A stretch of 64,000 nucleotides of DNA from Actinomadura meyerae (GTDB taxonomy: Bacteria; Actinomycetota; Actinomycetes; Streptosporangiales; Streptosporangiaceae), in NCBI RefSeq assembly GCF_900188445.1, contig NZ_FZOR01000011.1, forward strand, positions 122,539 through 186,538, written 5' to 3'. The notes under the pieces were generated by a model that saw nothing but the letters and a program-made list of their open reading frames with translations, made no database searches and had not been told where the DNA came from. A program made the translations under genes and the position numbers. Shown piece after piece: positions 34,926 through 42,880 of the stretch; positions within the stretch are counted from its first letter, which is position 1; every line of letters begins with the position of its first letter.

Positions 34926-35453
34926 TTGCACGCCCGTCCGCCGCGCGCCGCCGCGCTGCTCGTCCCGCTGTTCGTGCTCCCGCTGCTGGGCCTCGGCGCC
35001 TGCGGCGGGCAGGACGAGGTCACGATGCCGCCGCTCACGCCCGAGCCCGGCGACTCGCAGTTCCTCGACGCGCCCGAGCCCACGGCCTCCGCGGCGTCCG
35101 CGAAGGAGACCCTCCCGGCGCGGCTCGCCCTGTTCAAGTACCTGCGGGGTCTCGCGGCGGGGAACGCCAAGGTCTGCGCCTACCTCACGCCCGCCTACCA
35201 GCGGGAGGCGTTCGGCGGGCCCGCCGCGTGCCGCACCGGCTTCGCGGCGGCCCGCGCGAAGCTGCGCCCGCAGGACATCGCGGCCCTGCGCGGCGTCACC
35301 GTCCCCGCCTGCGAGCCGGGGCCGGGCGACGGCGAGTACACGGTCCGCTTCGAGGACCTGGCCTGGAAGGGCGAGCCCGCCCGACCGGGCGGACCGCTGG
35401 CGGCGAGCTTCACCCTCCGCAAGACCGGCGCCTACTGGCAGATCACCGTCTGA
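34926..35453 (+). CDS. Small secreted lipoprotein, unknown function
   Basis: A 175-residue protein with a signal peptide and lipobox LGLGAC (Cys26), a Pro/Glu/Thr-rich linker and a domain of about 110 residues. That domain contains LALFKYLRGLAAGNAKVCAYLTPAYQ, ACRTGF and a final KTGAYWQITV. The YL..G....VC.YLTP pattern and the terminal Trp strand resemble NTF2-like/SnoaL-type lipoproteins; this is only a fold guess. Three cysteines lie in the mature part (VCAYL, AACRTG, PACEPG). Start TTG 34926 follows AGGGAGG by five bases. It follows the broken nagZ gene and is convergent with ptsI. Confidence 0.75.
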   Translation: MHARPPRAAALLVPLFVLPLLGLGACGGQDEVTMPPLTPEPGDSQFLDAPEPTASAASAKETLPARLALFKYLRGLAAGNAKVCAYLTPAYQREAFGGPAACRTGFAAARAKLRPQDIAALRGVTVPACEPGPGDGEYTVRFEDLAWKGEPARPGGPLAASFTLRKTGAYWQITV

Positions 35454-35480
35454 CCGTCACGCCGCCCCTCACACTGACCG

Positions 35481-37163
35481 TCACAGTCCCAGCCCGGTGA
35501 GGCCGGGCAGGTGGGCGCGGGCGGCGTCCTTCGCCTGGTCGGCCGTGCGGGCGCCGCGCGCCGCGGCCGCGGCCTCCCGGCACTGCTCCAGCGTGTGCTT
35601 GGCCAGCGCGGCCCGCACCAGCGGCAGCGACGGGGCGCTCATCGACAGCGACGTCACCCCGAGCCCGACCAGCACGCACGCGAGCGCCGGGTCGCCGGCC
35701 GCCTCCCCGCAGACCCCGCACGGGACGCCCGCGGCGGCCGCCGGGGCGACCAGGTCGAGGACGGCGGGCTGCCACGGGTCCTGCAGGCGGGCGAGGCCGC
35801 CGACCTGCCGGTCCGCCGCGCACGCGTACTGCGTCAGGTCGTTGGTGCCGATGCTGAAGAACTCCACCTCGGCGGCGATGTCGCGGGCGCGCAGCGCGGC
35901 GGCGGGCACCTCGACCATGACGCCGGGGTGCTCGATGCCGGCCTCCCGGCACCGTTCGGCGAACCAGCGGGCGTCCGCCGCGTCCGTCACCATCGGCGCC
36001 ATGACCTGGAGCTGGGCGGTGAGACCGGCGGCGGCGCGGGCCAGCGCGGCGAGCTGCGCCGCCAGCACGTCCGGGTACCGCACCGACATCCGCACGCCCC
36101 GCTCGCCGAGCGCCGGGTTCGGCTCCTCGCCGGGCGCGGGCAGGAACGCCAGGGGCTTGTCGGCGCCCGCGTCGAGCGTCCGGACGACCACGCGGCCCCC
36201 TGGGAACGCCTCCAGCACCTTGCGGTACGCCTCCTCCTGCTCGTCGTCGGACGGCGGGGTCGCGCGGTCCAGGAACAGGAACTCGGTGCGGTACAGGCCG
36301 ACGCCCTCGGCGCCGTTCGCCACCGCCTGCTCCAGGTCCTTCGGCCCGCCGATGTTGGCGAGCAGCGGCACCGCGTGCCCGTCGGCGGTCGCGCCGGGCC
36401 CGGTGAACTCCGCGAGCGCGGACGCGCGGGCCTCGGCCGCCGCGCGCGCGGACCGCACCTCGTTCTCGGACGGGTCGATCCGCACGGTCCCGGCGGCGCC
36501 GTCGACGAGCACGCGGGTGCCGTCGGCGAGCGTCGCCGCGCCCGGCAGCGCCACGACCGCGGGCACGCCCATCGTCCGGGCGATGATCGCGGTGTGGCTG
36601 GTCGGCCCGCCCTCCTCGGTGACGAACGCGACGACCTGCGCCGGGTCGAGGACGGCCGTGTCGGCCGGGGCGAGGTCCCGGGCGACGAGCACGAACGGCT
36701 CGTCCGACTCCGGTACGCCCGGCACCGGCAGGCCGAGCAGCCGGGCGACCGCGCGGTCGCGGATGTCGTCCAGGTCGGCGACGCGCGCCGCGAGGTACTC
36801 GCCCGCCCCGGCGAGCATCTCCCGGTAGACGCCGAATGCCTCGAACACGGCGCGCGCGGCGGCCACGCCCTCGTCGACCTTGGCGCCGACGCCGTCGGCC
36901 AGGCCCGGGTCGCGGGCCATGAGCGCCTGCGCGTTCAGCACGTCCCGGCCGTCGGTGTTGCCGGCCGCGGCGGCGCGCTCCCCGCGCGCCTCCAGGTCGG
37001 CGGCGACGGCCTCCAGCGCCGCCAGCGCCGCGGCCCGCTCCGCCGCGGCGTCCCCGCCGTGCCGGTCGCCGGCCGGCGGTTCGGGGACGTCCCCGGCGAC
37101 GCGCAGCACCGGACCGGCGCCGACCCCGGGGCTGACTCCCGCGCCCTGCAGTACGACCGCCAC
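35481..37163 (-). CDS. ptsI: Phosphoenolpyruvate-protein phosphotransferase, PTS enzyme I
   Basis: A 560-residue PTS enzyme I. The phosphoryl-acceptor His190 lies in EEGGPTSHTAIIARTMG. The C-terminal PEP-binding barrel has GVGLYRTEFLFLDR, RTLDAGADKPL, EVPAAAL, FFSIGTNDLTQY and the CGVCGEAAGD box with the catalytic Cys. It takes phosphate from PEP and passes it to HPr. Start GTG 37163 lies two bases after the HPr stop; longer frames upstream read through HPr in the wrong frame. It is the last gene of the minus-strand PTS operon. Confidence 0.96.
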   Translation of the reverse strand: MAVVLQGAGVSPGVGAGPVLRVAGDVPEPPAGDRHGGDAAAERAAALAALEAVAADLEARGERAAAAGNTDGRDVLNAQALMARDPGLADGVGAKVDEGVAAARAVFEAFGVYREMLAGAGEYLAARVADLDDIRDRAVARLLGLPVPGVPESDEPFVLVARDLAPADTAVLDPAQVVAFVTEEGGPTSHTAIIARTMGVPAVVALPGAATLADGTRVLVDGAAGTVRIDPSENEVRSARAAAEARASALAEFTGPGATADGHAVPLLANIGGPKDLEQAVANGAEGVGLYRTEFLFLDRATPPSDDEQEEAYRKVLEAFPGGRVVVRTLDAGADKPLAFLPAPGEEPNPALGERGVRMSVRYPDVLAAQLAALARAAAGLTAQLQVMAPMVTDAADARWFAERCREAGIEHPGVMVEVPAAALRARDIAAEVEFFSIGTNDLTQYACAADRQVGGLARLQDPWQPAVLDLVAPAAAAGVPCGVCGEAAGDPALACVLVGLGVTSLSMSAPSLPLVRAALAKHTLEQCREAAAAARGARTADQAKDAARAHLPGLTGLGL

Positions 37164-37165
37164 GG

Positions 37166-37438
37166 CTACGCCTCCTCGGGCTCCGGCGTGGACAGCAGCT
37201 TCTCCAGGCTGTCGAGCAGCTCGTCGGCGCCCTCGCCCTCCGCGGACAGGACGATCTCCTCCCCGTGCCGGGCGTCCAGCCCCAGCACCGCGAGGATGCT
37301 CTTGGCGCTCACCGGGTCGCCGCCGCGCTTGGCCACGGTCACGTCCATCGGGGCCTTGGCCGCGGTCTGGACGAACAGCGCGGCCGGCCGCGCGTGCAGC
37401 CCCACCCTGGACTCGATCTTGACGTTGCGCTCGGTCAC
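37166..37438 (-). CDS. ptsH: PTS phosphocarrier protein HPr
   Basis: A 90-residue HPr. The phospho-accepting His15 is in RVGLHARPAA, and Ser47 lies in the SAKSILAVLGL helix, the position phosphorylated by HPr kinase in Firmicutes. It relays phosphate from enzyme I to IIA. The terminal PEPEEA extension is acidic. It lies 13 bases after the HAD gene and two bases before ptsI, so it is part of one transcript. Confidence 0.97.
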   Translation of the reverse strand: MTERNVKIESRVGLHARPAALFVQTAAKAPMDVTVAKRGGDPVSAKSILAVLGLDARHGEEIVLSAEGEGADELLDSLEKLLSTPEPEEA

Positions 37439-37451
37439 GGCACACTCCTAC

Positions 37452-38129
37452 CTAGTTGAGCGCCAGGCCCCGCACCCGCAGCGCGGGGCCCGGCACGACG
37501 TCCACTTCCTGAAAATCGGCCACCACATGGTCGGCCTCGGCGAGCGCGCCCGCCGGCTGCGTGGTGATGACGCCCACGCAGGTCATGCCCGCGGCCTTCA
37601 CGGCCGCCACGCCCGCGGGGGCGTCCTCGAACCCGACCGCCTCCTGCGGCGGCACGTCCAGGTCGCGCGCGGCGGCCAGGTAGCCCTCCGGATGCGGCTT
37701 GCCGGTGACGACGTCCCCGGCGGTCACCACCAGGTCCAGCAGGTCGCGGATGCCGAGCCCGGCCAGCAGCCGCTCGGCGTACGCGCGCTGCCCCGAGGTC
37801 ACCACGGCGAGCGGCACCCCCGCGTCCGCGAGCGACCGGACGAGTCCGACCGCGCCGGGGACGGGCGCCACCCGCGGCATCCCCGGCAGCGACTCGTAGG
37901 ACACGGCCTGCTCGAACAGCTCCTCGACCGTCCGGCCGGGGAAGAGGTGCGCGTGGTCGCCCAGCGCCTCCAGCCCGCGCCGCCCCGCGAACGAGCGGAT
38001 CAGCGCGTCGTCCCACGGGACGCCGTGCGCGTCGAACAGCCGCGTCCACATCTCCCGGTTGCGCGGCTCGGTGTCGATGAGGGTCCCGTCGAGGTCGAAC
38101 ACCGCCGCGCCGAGTCCGATCACCGCCAT
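37452..38129 (-). CDS. HAD-IA sugar-phosphatase / beta-phosphoglucomutase-like protein
   Basis: A 225-residue HAD hydrolase with an intact motif I FDLDGTLIDTEP, motif II VVTSGQ, the motif III lysine in VTGKPHPEGY and motif IV FEDAPAGVAA. The small helical cap and the GKPHPEGYL signature place it with sugar phosphatases and beta-phosphoglucomutases. Embedded between ptsH and the IIA gene (13- and 30-base gaps), it probably dephosphorylates an amino-sugar or sugar phosphate to prevent phosphosugar stress. Substrate is inferred from context only. Confidence 0.9.
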   Translation of the reverse strand: MAVIGLGAAVFDLDGTLIDTEPRNREMWTRLFDAHGVPWDDALIRSFAGRRGLEALGDHAHLFPGRTVEELFEQAVSYESLPGMPRVAPVPGAVGLVRSLADAGVPLAVVTSGQRAYAERLLAGLGIRDLLDLVVTAGDVVTGKPHPEGYLAAARDLDVPPQEAVGFEDAPAGVAAVKAAGMTCVGVITTQPAGALAEADHVVADFQEVDVVPGPALRVRGLALN

Positions 38130-38159
38130 CCGGTCACCGCCATCCGATCAGCTCCGTGC

Positions 38160-38609
38160 TCAGCTCCATGTGAAGAGTTCGGCCCCCTTCGTCACCTCGC
38201 CCGACTCGGTCACGTCCGACAGGGCGTCGGCGCCCGCGTCCAGCGCCACGACGGCGCAGATCGGCGAGCGGCCGCCCGCCTCGATCACCGCGGGGTTCCA
38301 GCCGATGACCGGCTGCCCGGCGGTGACCTCGTCGCCCTCGGCGGCGAGCAGCTCGAAGCCCTCGCCCTTCAGCTTCACGGTGTCGATGCCGAGGTGGACG
38401 AGGACGCCGTGGCCCTCGGCGTCCACCACGACGTAGGCGTGCGGATGCAGCTTGACGATCTTCCCGGTGACGGGCGCGATGGCCTGGCCGGGACCGCGCT
38501 CGGGGTCGACGGCCGTACCCGGGCCGACCATGGCCTGGGCGAAGACCGGGTCCGGGACGCCGGCGAGGCCGACCACCCGGCCGGTGACCGGGGACAGTAC
38601 TCGGGTCAT
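38160..38609 (-). CDS. crr: PTS sugar transporter subunit IIA (glucose/GlcNAc family)
   Basis: A 149-residue IIA-Glc-type protein, VLSPVTGRVVGLAGVPDPVFA. The phospho-accepting His72 lies in HGVLVHLGIDTVKLKGEGF, with the supporting His57 in KLHPHAYV. It passes phosphate from HPr to IIB, and in some bacteria also acts as a regulatory signal. The start is ATG 38609. It sits between the IIB gene and the HAD gene in the same direction, with 31- and 30-base gaps. Confidence 0.95.
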   Translation of the reverse strand: MTRVLSPVTGRVVGLAGVPDPVFAQAMVGPGTAVDPERGPGQAIAPVTGKIVKLHPHAYVVVDAEGHGVLVHLGIDTVKLKGEGFELLAAEGDEVTAGQPVIGWNPAVIEAGGRSPICAVVALDAGADALSDVTESGEVTKGAELFTWS

Positions 38610-38640
38610 GGGAGGGCCTTCCCTTGCTCCTGGGGCGGGG

Positions 38641-38874
38641 TCAGTCGAGGATGTCCTCGATGTCGCTGGCGATGGTGTCGGCGTCCGGGCCCACGACGAC
38701 CTGCACGACGGTGCCGCTGCGCATCACGCCGTACGCGCCCGCCTTCTTCAGGCCGGCCTCGTCGACCTTGCCGCCGTCCTCGACCTCGGTGCGCAGCCGG
38801 GTCGCGCAGGGCTCGATCTCGATGATGTTGTCCGCGCCGCCCAGCGCCGCGATGATGGCCTCGGCCTTGTCCAT
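38641..38874 (-). CDS. nagF: PTS transporter subunit IIB, N-acetylglucosamine type
   Basis: A 77-residue IIB domain: MDKAEAIIAALGGADNIIEI, then the phospho-accepting Cys23 in EPCATRLR and AGAYGVMRSGTVVQVVVGPDAD. It phosphorylates the sugar carried by the IIC permease. In Streptomyces a separate IIB (NagF) serves GlcNAc permeases; the symbol is assigned by that analogy. The matching IIC is encoded about 2.3 kb away on the other strand. Coupling to the SIS gene is by a 25-base gap. Confidence 0.93.
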   Translation of the reverse strand: MDKAEAIIAALGGADNIIEIEPCATRLRTEVEDGGKVDEAGLKKAGAYGVMRSGTVVQVVVGPDADTIASDIEDILD

Positions 38875-38899
38875 GTCCTTCTCTTCTCTCGCTCGGGGG

Positions 38900-39940
38900 T
38901 CAGTCGGTCTGGGTGACCTTGTTGAGCCCGCGCGGGACGTCGGGGTCGACGCCGAGCCGGCGGGCGAGGTTCTCGACCATGATCTGGCCGGGCACGATGA
39001 GGCCGAGCGGCGCCACCCACTCGGGCAGGGCGGGGCCGGGGAGCGCGGCCGAGCACGCCGCCGCCAGCTCCGCGCCGCCGCCGACGCCGAACGCGCGGGC
39101 GCCCGCGCCCTCCACCCGGCGGGCCAGCGCGACGGTGCCGGGCAGCGTCGGCCCGGCGTCCGCGGCGACCAGCAGCGCGGGGGTCTGCGCGTCCACGACG
39201 GCGATCGGGCCGTGCAGCAGGTCGGCGTAGGACAGGCCCATCGCGTGCAGGTAGCACGCCTCCTTGATCTTCAGCGCCAGCTCCAGCGCGGTGCCGAACG
39301 CGATGCCGCGCCCGGACACCACCGCGCCGGGCACCTTCGCCAGCTCCGCGACGATCTCCGGCAGCGCCGCCGACTCCTCGGTCAGCTCGATCATCCGGGC
39401 GACCTCGTCGGGGACGCGGCGCAGGTCGCCGGCCGCGACGTCCGCGCCGAGCCCGATCCCGAGCACCGACAGCGCGGCGAGCTGCGTGGTGTAGGTCTTG
39501 GTGGCCGGGACGGCGATCTCGTCGCCCGCCTCGGTGACCAGCGCGACCTCGGCGGCCTCGGCCAGCGGGGAGCCGGCACCGTTGGTGACCGCGACCGTCC
39601 GGGCGCCGCAGCCCTTCGCCCAGTCGAGGGTCTCGACGATCTCCTCGGTCTTGCCGGACTGGCTGATCGCGACGGCGAGCACGCCGTCCAGGTCCACCCG
39701 GCGCCTGTAGGCGGTGGCGATGGACGGCGCTGCGAGGGTGGCCAGCCGGCCCGCCTGCGACTCCACCAGGTACCGCCCGTACACCGCCGCGTTGTCGGAC
39801 GAGCCGCGCGCGATGAACAGCACCTGCCGGGTCTCCCGCGCGAGCGCCGCGAGGTCCGCGGTGCGCGGGAGGAGCGCGTCGATCGTCCGGCGCAGCGCGT
39901 CCGGCTGCTCGCCGATCTCGGCGCGCATCTGACTGGTCAT
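38900..39940 (-). CDS. SIS-domain glucosamine-6-phosphate deaminase/isomerase (NagB-II/AgaS type)
   Basis: A 346-residue protein with two SIS domains like the isomerase half of GlmS, but without the glutaminase domain. Visible motifs are FIARGSSDNAAVYGRYLVE, AVAISQSGKTEEIVETL, EIAVPATKTYTTQLAAL, GIAFGTALELALKIKEACYLHA, DLLHGPIAVVD and the terminal DPDVPRGLNKVTQTD. Such proteins (NagB-II) convert glucosamine-6-P to fructose-6-P and ammonia. It is the first gene of the minus-strand PTS operon, with a strong SD (GGAGGGGG) before ATG 39940, and lies next to the DasR-like operators. A nagA deacetylase is not in the window. Confidence 0.88.
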   Translation of the reverse strand: MTSQMRAEIGEQPDALRRTIDALLPRTADLAALARETRQVLFIARGSSDNAAVYGRYLVESQAGRLATLAAPSIATAYRRRVDLDGVLAVAISQSGKTEEIVETLDWAKGCGARTVAVTNGAGSPLAEAAEVALVTEAGDEIAVPATKTYTTQLAALSVLGIGLGADVAAGDLRRVPDEVARMIELTEESAALPEIVAELAKVPGAVVSGRGIAFGTALELALKIKEACYLHAMGLSYADLLHGPIAVVDAQTPALLVAADAGPTLPGTVALARRVEGAGARAFGVGGGAELAAACSAALPGPALPEWVAPLGLIVPGQIMVENLARRLGVDPDVPRGLNKVTQTD

Positions 39941-40150
39941 GATCCCCCTCCGAAGAGTTTCTGCCCGCCCGCCCAGGCGGTACGCGCCCGGTGGTCCCCG
40001 TCCGCCACCCGGACGCATCCCGGGGAGACCGCGCGGGTAGGACCCTGCGCGGGAGTGGTGATCACGCAGGCGGCCGTGATCAGTAGTGCTGCCATGGTGC
40101 GCGCTCTCTGTGACGCGATCGGTCTCGGGGGGCGGGTTCCTCCGGGAACT

Positions 40151-40176
40151 ACTGGTCTAGTCCGGACTAGACCAGT
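40151..40176. promoter_or_regulatory. DasR-type operator, perfect 26-bp palindrome
   Basis: ACTGGTCTAGTCC followed by its exact reverse complement. The arm contains TGGTCTAG-CC, matching the known DasR-responsive element core TGGTCTAGACCA. The palindrome can be read as two overlapping operators. It likely represses the deaminase-PTS operon until glucosamine-6-P or a related ligand releases the regulator (known for DasR in Streptomyces). Confidence 0.85.
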
Positions 40177-40295
40177 ACGCACCATACTCCACGAATCGGA
40201 TGGAGAAGAAGATGCGGGGCGAAACTCGTCCTGACCTGCGGATTCGCCGATCTTGACGTCGTCGCGGCGTGACCTGGTCGTTACGGATTCGTGCA

Positions 40296-40325
40296 TTGAC
40301 AGGTCTTTCGATCCTGTGGTCTAGT
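40296..40325 (+). promoter_or_regulatory. Promoter for dasR-like gene, -10 inside the operator
   Basis: A consensus -35 TTGACA (40296-40301) is followed after 18 bases by TCTAGT (40320-40325), which could serve as -10 and lies within the second palindrome. A repressor bound there would block RNA polymerase, implying autorepression of the GntR gene. The -10 is a weak match, so the exact start is uncertain. Confidence 0.5.
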
Positions 40326-40338
40326 CCGGCCTAGACCA
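40317..40338. promoter_or_regulatory. DasR-type operator, second copy (one mismatch)
   Basis: TGGTCTAGTCC faces GGCCTAGACCA; only one base pair departs from perfect symmetry. The sequence and the flanking CAGTACG-A-ACCA repeat the first operator. It lies about 100 bases before the GntR gene and overlaps the proposed -10, so it should govern dasR and ptsC. Confidence 0.83.
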
Positions 40339-40439
40339 GTACGAACCAAATCGCATACCGTCTAAGTCACCGTTAGTCCACTCCTCCGTCGAAACCCGGC
40401 GAACCCCGTCGATCCGGCCCCCGGCCATCGAGGACCCCC

Positions 40440-41189
40440 GTGACCACCATCGATCCGCACAGTCCCGTACCGAAGTACTTCCAGCTCCGCGCGATCCTGC
40501 TCGACCTCATCGAGAGCGCCGAGCTGCCCGTCGACGCCCCCATCCCCTCGGAGCGGGAGCTGTGCGGCCGGTACGGGCTGTCCCGCATGACCGTCCGGCA
40601 GGGCGTCGACCAGCTCGTCTCCGAGGGGCGGCTCTACCGCGTCCCCGGAAAGGGCACCTTCGTCGCCCGGCCCAAGATCGAGATGCCGCTGCGGCTCGTC
40701 TCCTTCACCGAGGACATGCTGGCCCGCGGGCTGCGGCCGGGCGCGGTCGACCTGGACCGGCGGACGGTCCCGGCCGACGCGCGGCTCGCCCGCATCTTCG
40801 GCGTCGAACCCGGCACCGAGATCCACGTCATCGAGCGCCTGCGCACCGCCGACGGGGAGCCCATGGCCCTCGAACGCGCGCACATCCTGGCCTCCCTCGC
40901 CCCCGACCTGCTCGACCGCCGGCTCGCGGACCGCTCCCTCTACGGCGTCCTCGAGGCGGTGTACGGGCTGGTCTTCGACGCGGGCGACCAGACCATCGAC
41001 GCCAGCCTGGCGGACGCGGCGGACGCCAGGCACCTGCAGATCCCCCGGGGCAGCGCCGTGCTGCTCCTGCAACGCCGCTCGTACACCGGAGGAGTGTGCG
41101 CCGAGCTGGGCGTGTCGACCTACCGGGCGGACCGCTACCAGATCCACACGGCCCTCGGAAACCCCCCGCCGCACTCCGAACACCCCTGA
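40440..41189 (+). CDS. dasR: GntR/HutC-family regulator, DasR-like
   Basis: A 249-residue regulator. The winged HTH (about 8-75) contains PKYFQLRAILLDLIES, PIPSERELCGRYGLSRMTVRQ and GRLYRVPGKGTFVARPK. The UTRA ligand domain (about 90-240) has LVSFTEDMLARGL, EIHVIERLRTADGEPMALERAH and LLLQRRSY. This is the DasR/NagR branch of HutC regulators, which bind TGGTCTAGACCA-like sites and are released by glucosamine-6-P and related phosphosugars. Two such sites lie directly upstream. Start GTG 40440, with AGGA six bases upstream. The C-terminal tail of about 20 residues is polar. It is followed 14 bases later by the IIC gene. Confidence 0.92.
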   Translation: MTTIDPHSPVPKYFQLRAILLDLIESAELPVDAPIPSERELCGRYGLSRMTVRQGVDQLVSEGRLYRVPGKGTFVARPKIEMPLRLVSFTEDMLARGLRPGAVDLDRRTVPADARLARIFGVEPGTEIHVIERLRTADGEPMALERAHILASLAPDLLDRRLADRSLYGVLEAVYGLVFDAGDQTIDASLADAADARHLQIPRGSAVLLLQRRSYTGGVCAELGVSTYRADRYQIHTALGNPPPHSEHP

Positions 41190-41203
41190 GGAGGAACCTC
41201 GCG

Positions 41204-42583
41204 ATGACTGCGACAACAGTGGACTCCGCGCCGCGGCGCGGGTCCAGCACCCTCGCGGTGCTGCAGCGGATCGGCCGCAGCCTCATGCTGCCGATCGCCG
41301 TGCTGCCCGCCGCCGCGCTGCTGCTGCGCTTCGGCCAGGCCGACATGCTCGGCGCGGACGGGCTCGGCTGGGACCGGGTCGCCGAGATCGTCGGCGAGGC
41401 AGGCAACGCGCTGTTCGCGGCGCTCCCGCTGCTGTTCGCCGTCGGCGTGGCGATCGGGTTCGCCAAGAAGTCCGACGGCTCCACCGCGCTCGCCGCGGTC
41501 GTCGGCTACCTGGTCTTCGACCGGGTCTCCAAGATCATGTTCTCGCACACCGACGAGCTCCAGGGCAACGTCCTCATCACCAAGGTGACGGACGAGGCGC
41601 AGGCGCAGGTCATCGACTGGGGCGCCAAGAACCCGACCGACGTGCTCGGCGGCATCCTGATGGGCGTCATCGCGGCCCTGCTCTACCAGCGCTACTACCG
41701 GATCAAGCTGCCCACCTGGCTGGCGTTCTTCGGCGGCCGCCGGTTCGTGCCGATCATCACCGCGGTGGCCGGGCTCGCGCTCGGCATCGCGATCGGGTTC
41801 ATCTGGCCGCTGCTCGGCAGCTGGCTCACCGACGCGGGCGAGTGGATCACCGGCGCGGGCGCCGCCGGCGCCGGCATCTACGGCGTGATCAACCGGCTGC
41901 TGCTGCCCTTCGGGCTGCACCACATCCCGAACTCGCTGATCTGGTTCGTGTTCGGCGACTACAACACCGCCGACGGCGTCGTCCACGGCGAGATCAACCG
42001 CTACCTGGCCGGCGACCCCGACGCGGGCGGCTTCCTCGCCGGGTTCTTCCCCGTGCTGATGTTCGGCCTGCCCGGCGCGGCCCTCGCGATGTGGCACGCC
42101 GCGCCCAAGCACCGGCGCCCCGCGGTCGGCGGCATCATGATCTCCGCCGCGCTGACCGCGTTCGTCACCGGCGTCACCGAGCCGATCGAGTTCGCGTTCA
42201 TGTTCGTCGCGCCCGTGCTGTACGGCGTGCACGTCGTCCTCACCGGCATCTCGATGGCCGTCCTGGAGGCGGCCGGGGCCAAGCTCGGCTTCGGCTTCTC
42301 CGCCGGCGGCATCGACCTGCTGCTGAACGCCCGCAAGGACAACACCTCGGGGCTGCTGCTGATCCTCGGGATGGGCGTCCTGTACTTCTTCCTCTACTAC
42401 TTCATCTTCAGATTCCTGATCACGCGGTTCAACTTCGCGACCCCGGGCCGGGAGCCCGAGGGCGAGGAGTCGACCGCCGCCGACCCGGCCGCGAGCCCGG
42501 AGCTCGCCGGCGGCGAGAAGAAGGCGAAGAAGCGCGACCGCAAGGGCACCGGCGAACCGCAGGACTCCCCTGCCGCCGGCTGA
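41204..42583 (+). CDS. nagE2: PTS transporter subunit IIC, N-acetylglucosamine permease
   Basis: A 459-residue PTS_EIIC membrane protein: LQRIGRSLMLPIAVLPAAALLLRFG, AVGVAIGFAKKSDGSTALAA, FGGRRFVPIITA, INRLLLPFGLHHIPNSLIWF, the substrate-site segment GVTEPIEFAFMFVAPVLYGVH and GFSAGGIDLLLNA. About ten helices are present. It ends in an unusually long charged tail (about 50 residues; EGEEST.., GGEKKAKKRDRKG) in place of a fused IIB domain. It imports GlcNAc with phosphorylation by the separate IIB. Start ATG 41204 follows GGAGGA. It is the terminal gene of the dasR-ptsC transcript, closed by a strong hairpin. Confidence 0.93.
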   Translation: MTATTVDSAPRRGSSTLAVLQRIGRSLMLPIAVLPAAALLLRFGQADMLGADGLGWDRVAEIVGEAGNALFAALPLLFAVGVAIGFAKKSDGSTALAAVVGYLVFDRVSKIMFSHTDELQGNVLITKVTDEAQAQVIDWGAKNPTDVLGGILMGVIAALLYQRYYRIKLPTWLAFFGGRRFVPIITAVAGLALGIAIGFIWPLLGSWLTDAGEWITGAGAAGAGIYGVINRLLLPFGLHHIPNSLIWFVFGDYNTADGVVHGEINRYLAGDPDAGGFLAGFFPVLMFGLPGAALAMWHAAPKHRRPAVGGIMISAALTAFVTGVTEPIEFAFMFVAPVLYGVHVVLTGISMAVLEAAGAKLGFGFSAGGIDLLLNARKDNTSGLLLILGMGVLYFFLYYFIFRFLITRFNFATPGREPEGEESTAADPAASPELAGGEKKAKKRDRKGTGEPQDSPAAG

Positions 42584-42711
42584 CCCTCCCCCGACGGGCG
42601 CCGCGGACGCCTCGCCCCGTTCGCGGCGCCCCACCCGGGCCGGTCAGCCCGCCGGCCCCGCCCTCCACGAGGTTCCGGACGCCCGCACCCCGTTCCGGAA
42701 CCCGCTCCCAG

Positions 42712-42747
42712 AAGGCGGCGGGACGCCGATCGGCGTCCCGCCGCCTT
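42712..42747 (+). terminator. Intrinsic terminator after the IIC gene
   Basis: A perfect 16-bp stem (42712-42727 with 42732-42747, AAGGCGGCGGGACGCC and complement) with a GATC tetraloop, 128 bases after the IIC stop. The lower stem AAGG/CCTT gives a short A/T tract on both sides. This is the strongest hairpin in the window. Confidence 0.85.
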
Positions 42748-42880
42748 CGCACATCCGCTCACCCGGCACCCGGTCGCGCCTTCGGTCGAGGCGGGCGTTA
42801 CAGGAACGGCCGGAGGCGGTCAGGATGTATTTCCCGCGACTCTTCTGACTCCTGTTTCCAAACGAGTCGGGAGGTTCTCA

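Larger units (their letters stand above)
39941..40439. promoter_or_regulatory. Divergent control region between deaminase operon and dasR-ptsC
   Basis: About 500 bases without genes. It carries two copies of a roughly 33-base block, TGGTCTAGTCCGG-A/C-CTAGACCAGTACG-C/A-ACCA, one near each gene, about 164 bases apart centre to centre. A good plus-strand promoter and a possible minus-strand -10 (TATGGT near 40182) are associated with them. The block closest to the minus-strand operon is 211 bases from the deaminase start, leaving a long leader. No other structured element was recognised. Confidence 0.7.

Noticed and set aside
37166..37445. Extension of ptsI upstream through HPr
   Set aside because: The longer frame reads HPr out of frame; HPr has its own complete frame and the GTG at 37163 matches the enzyme I N-terminus.
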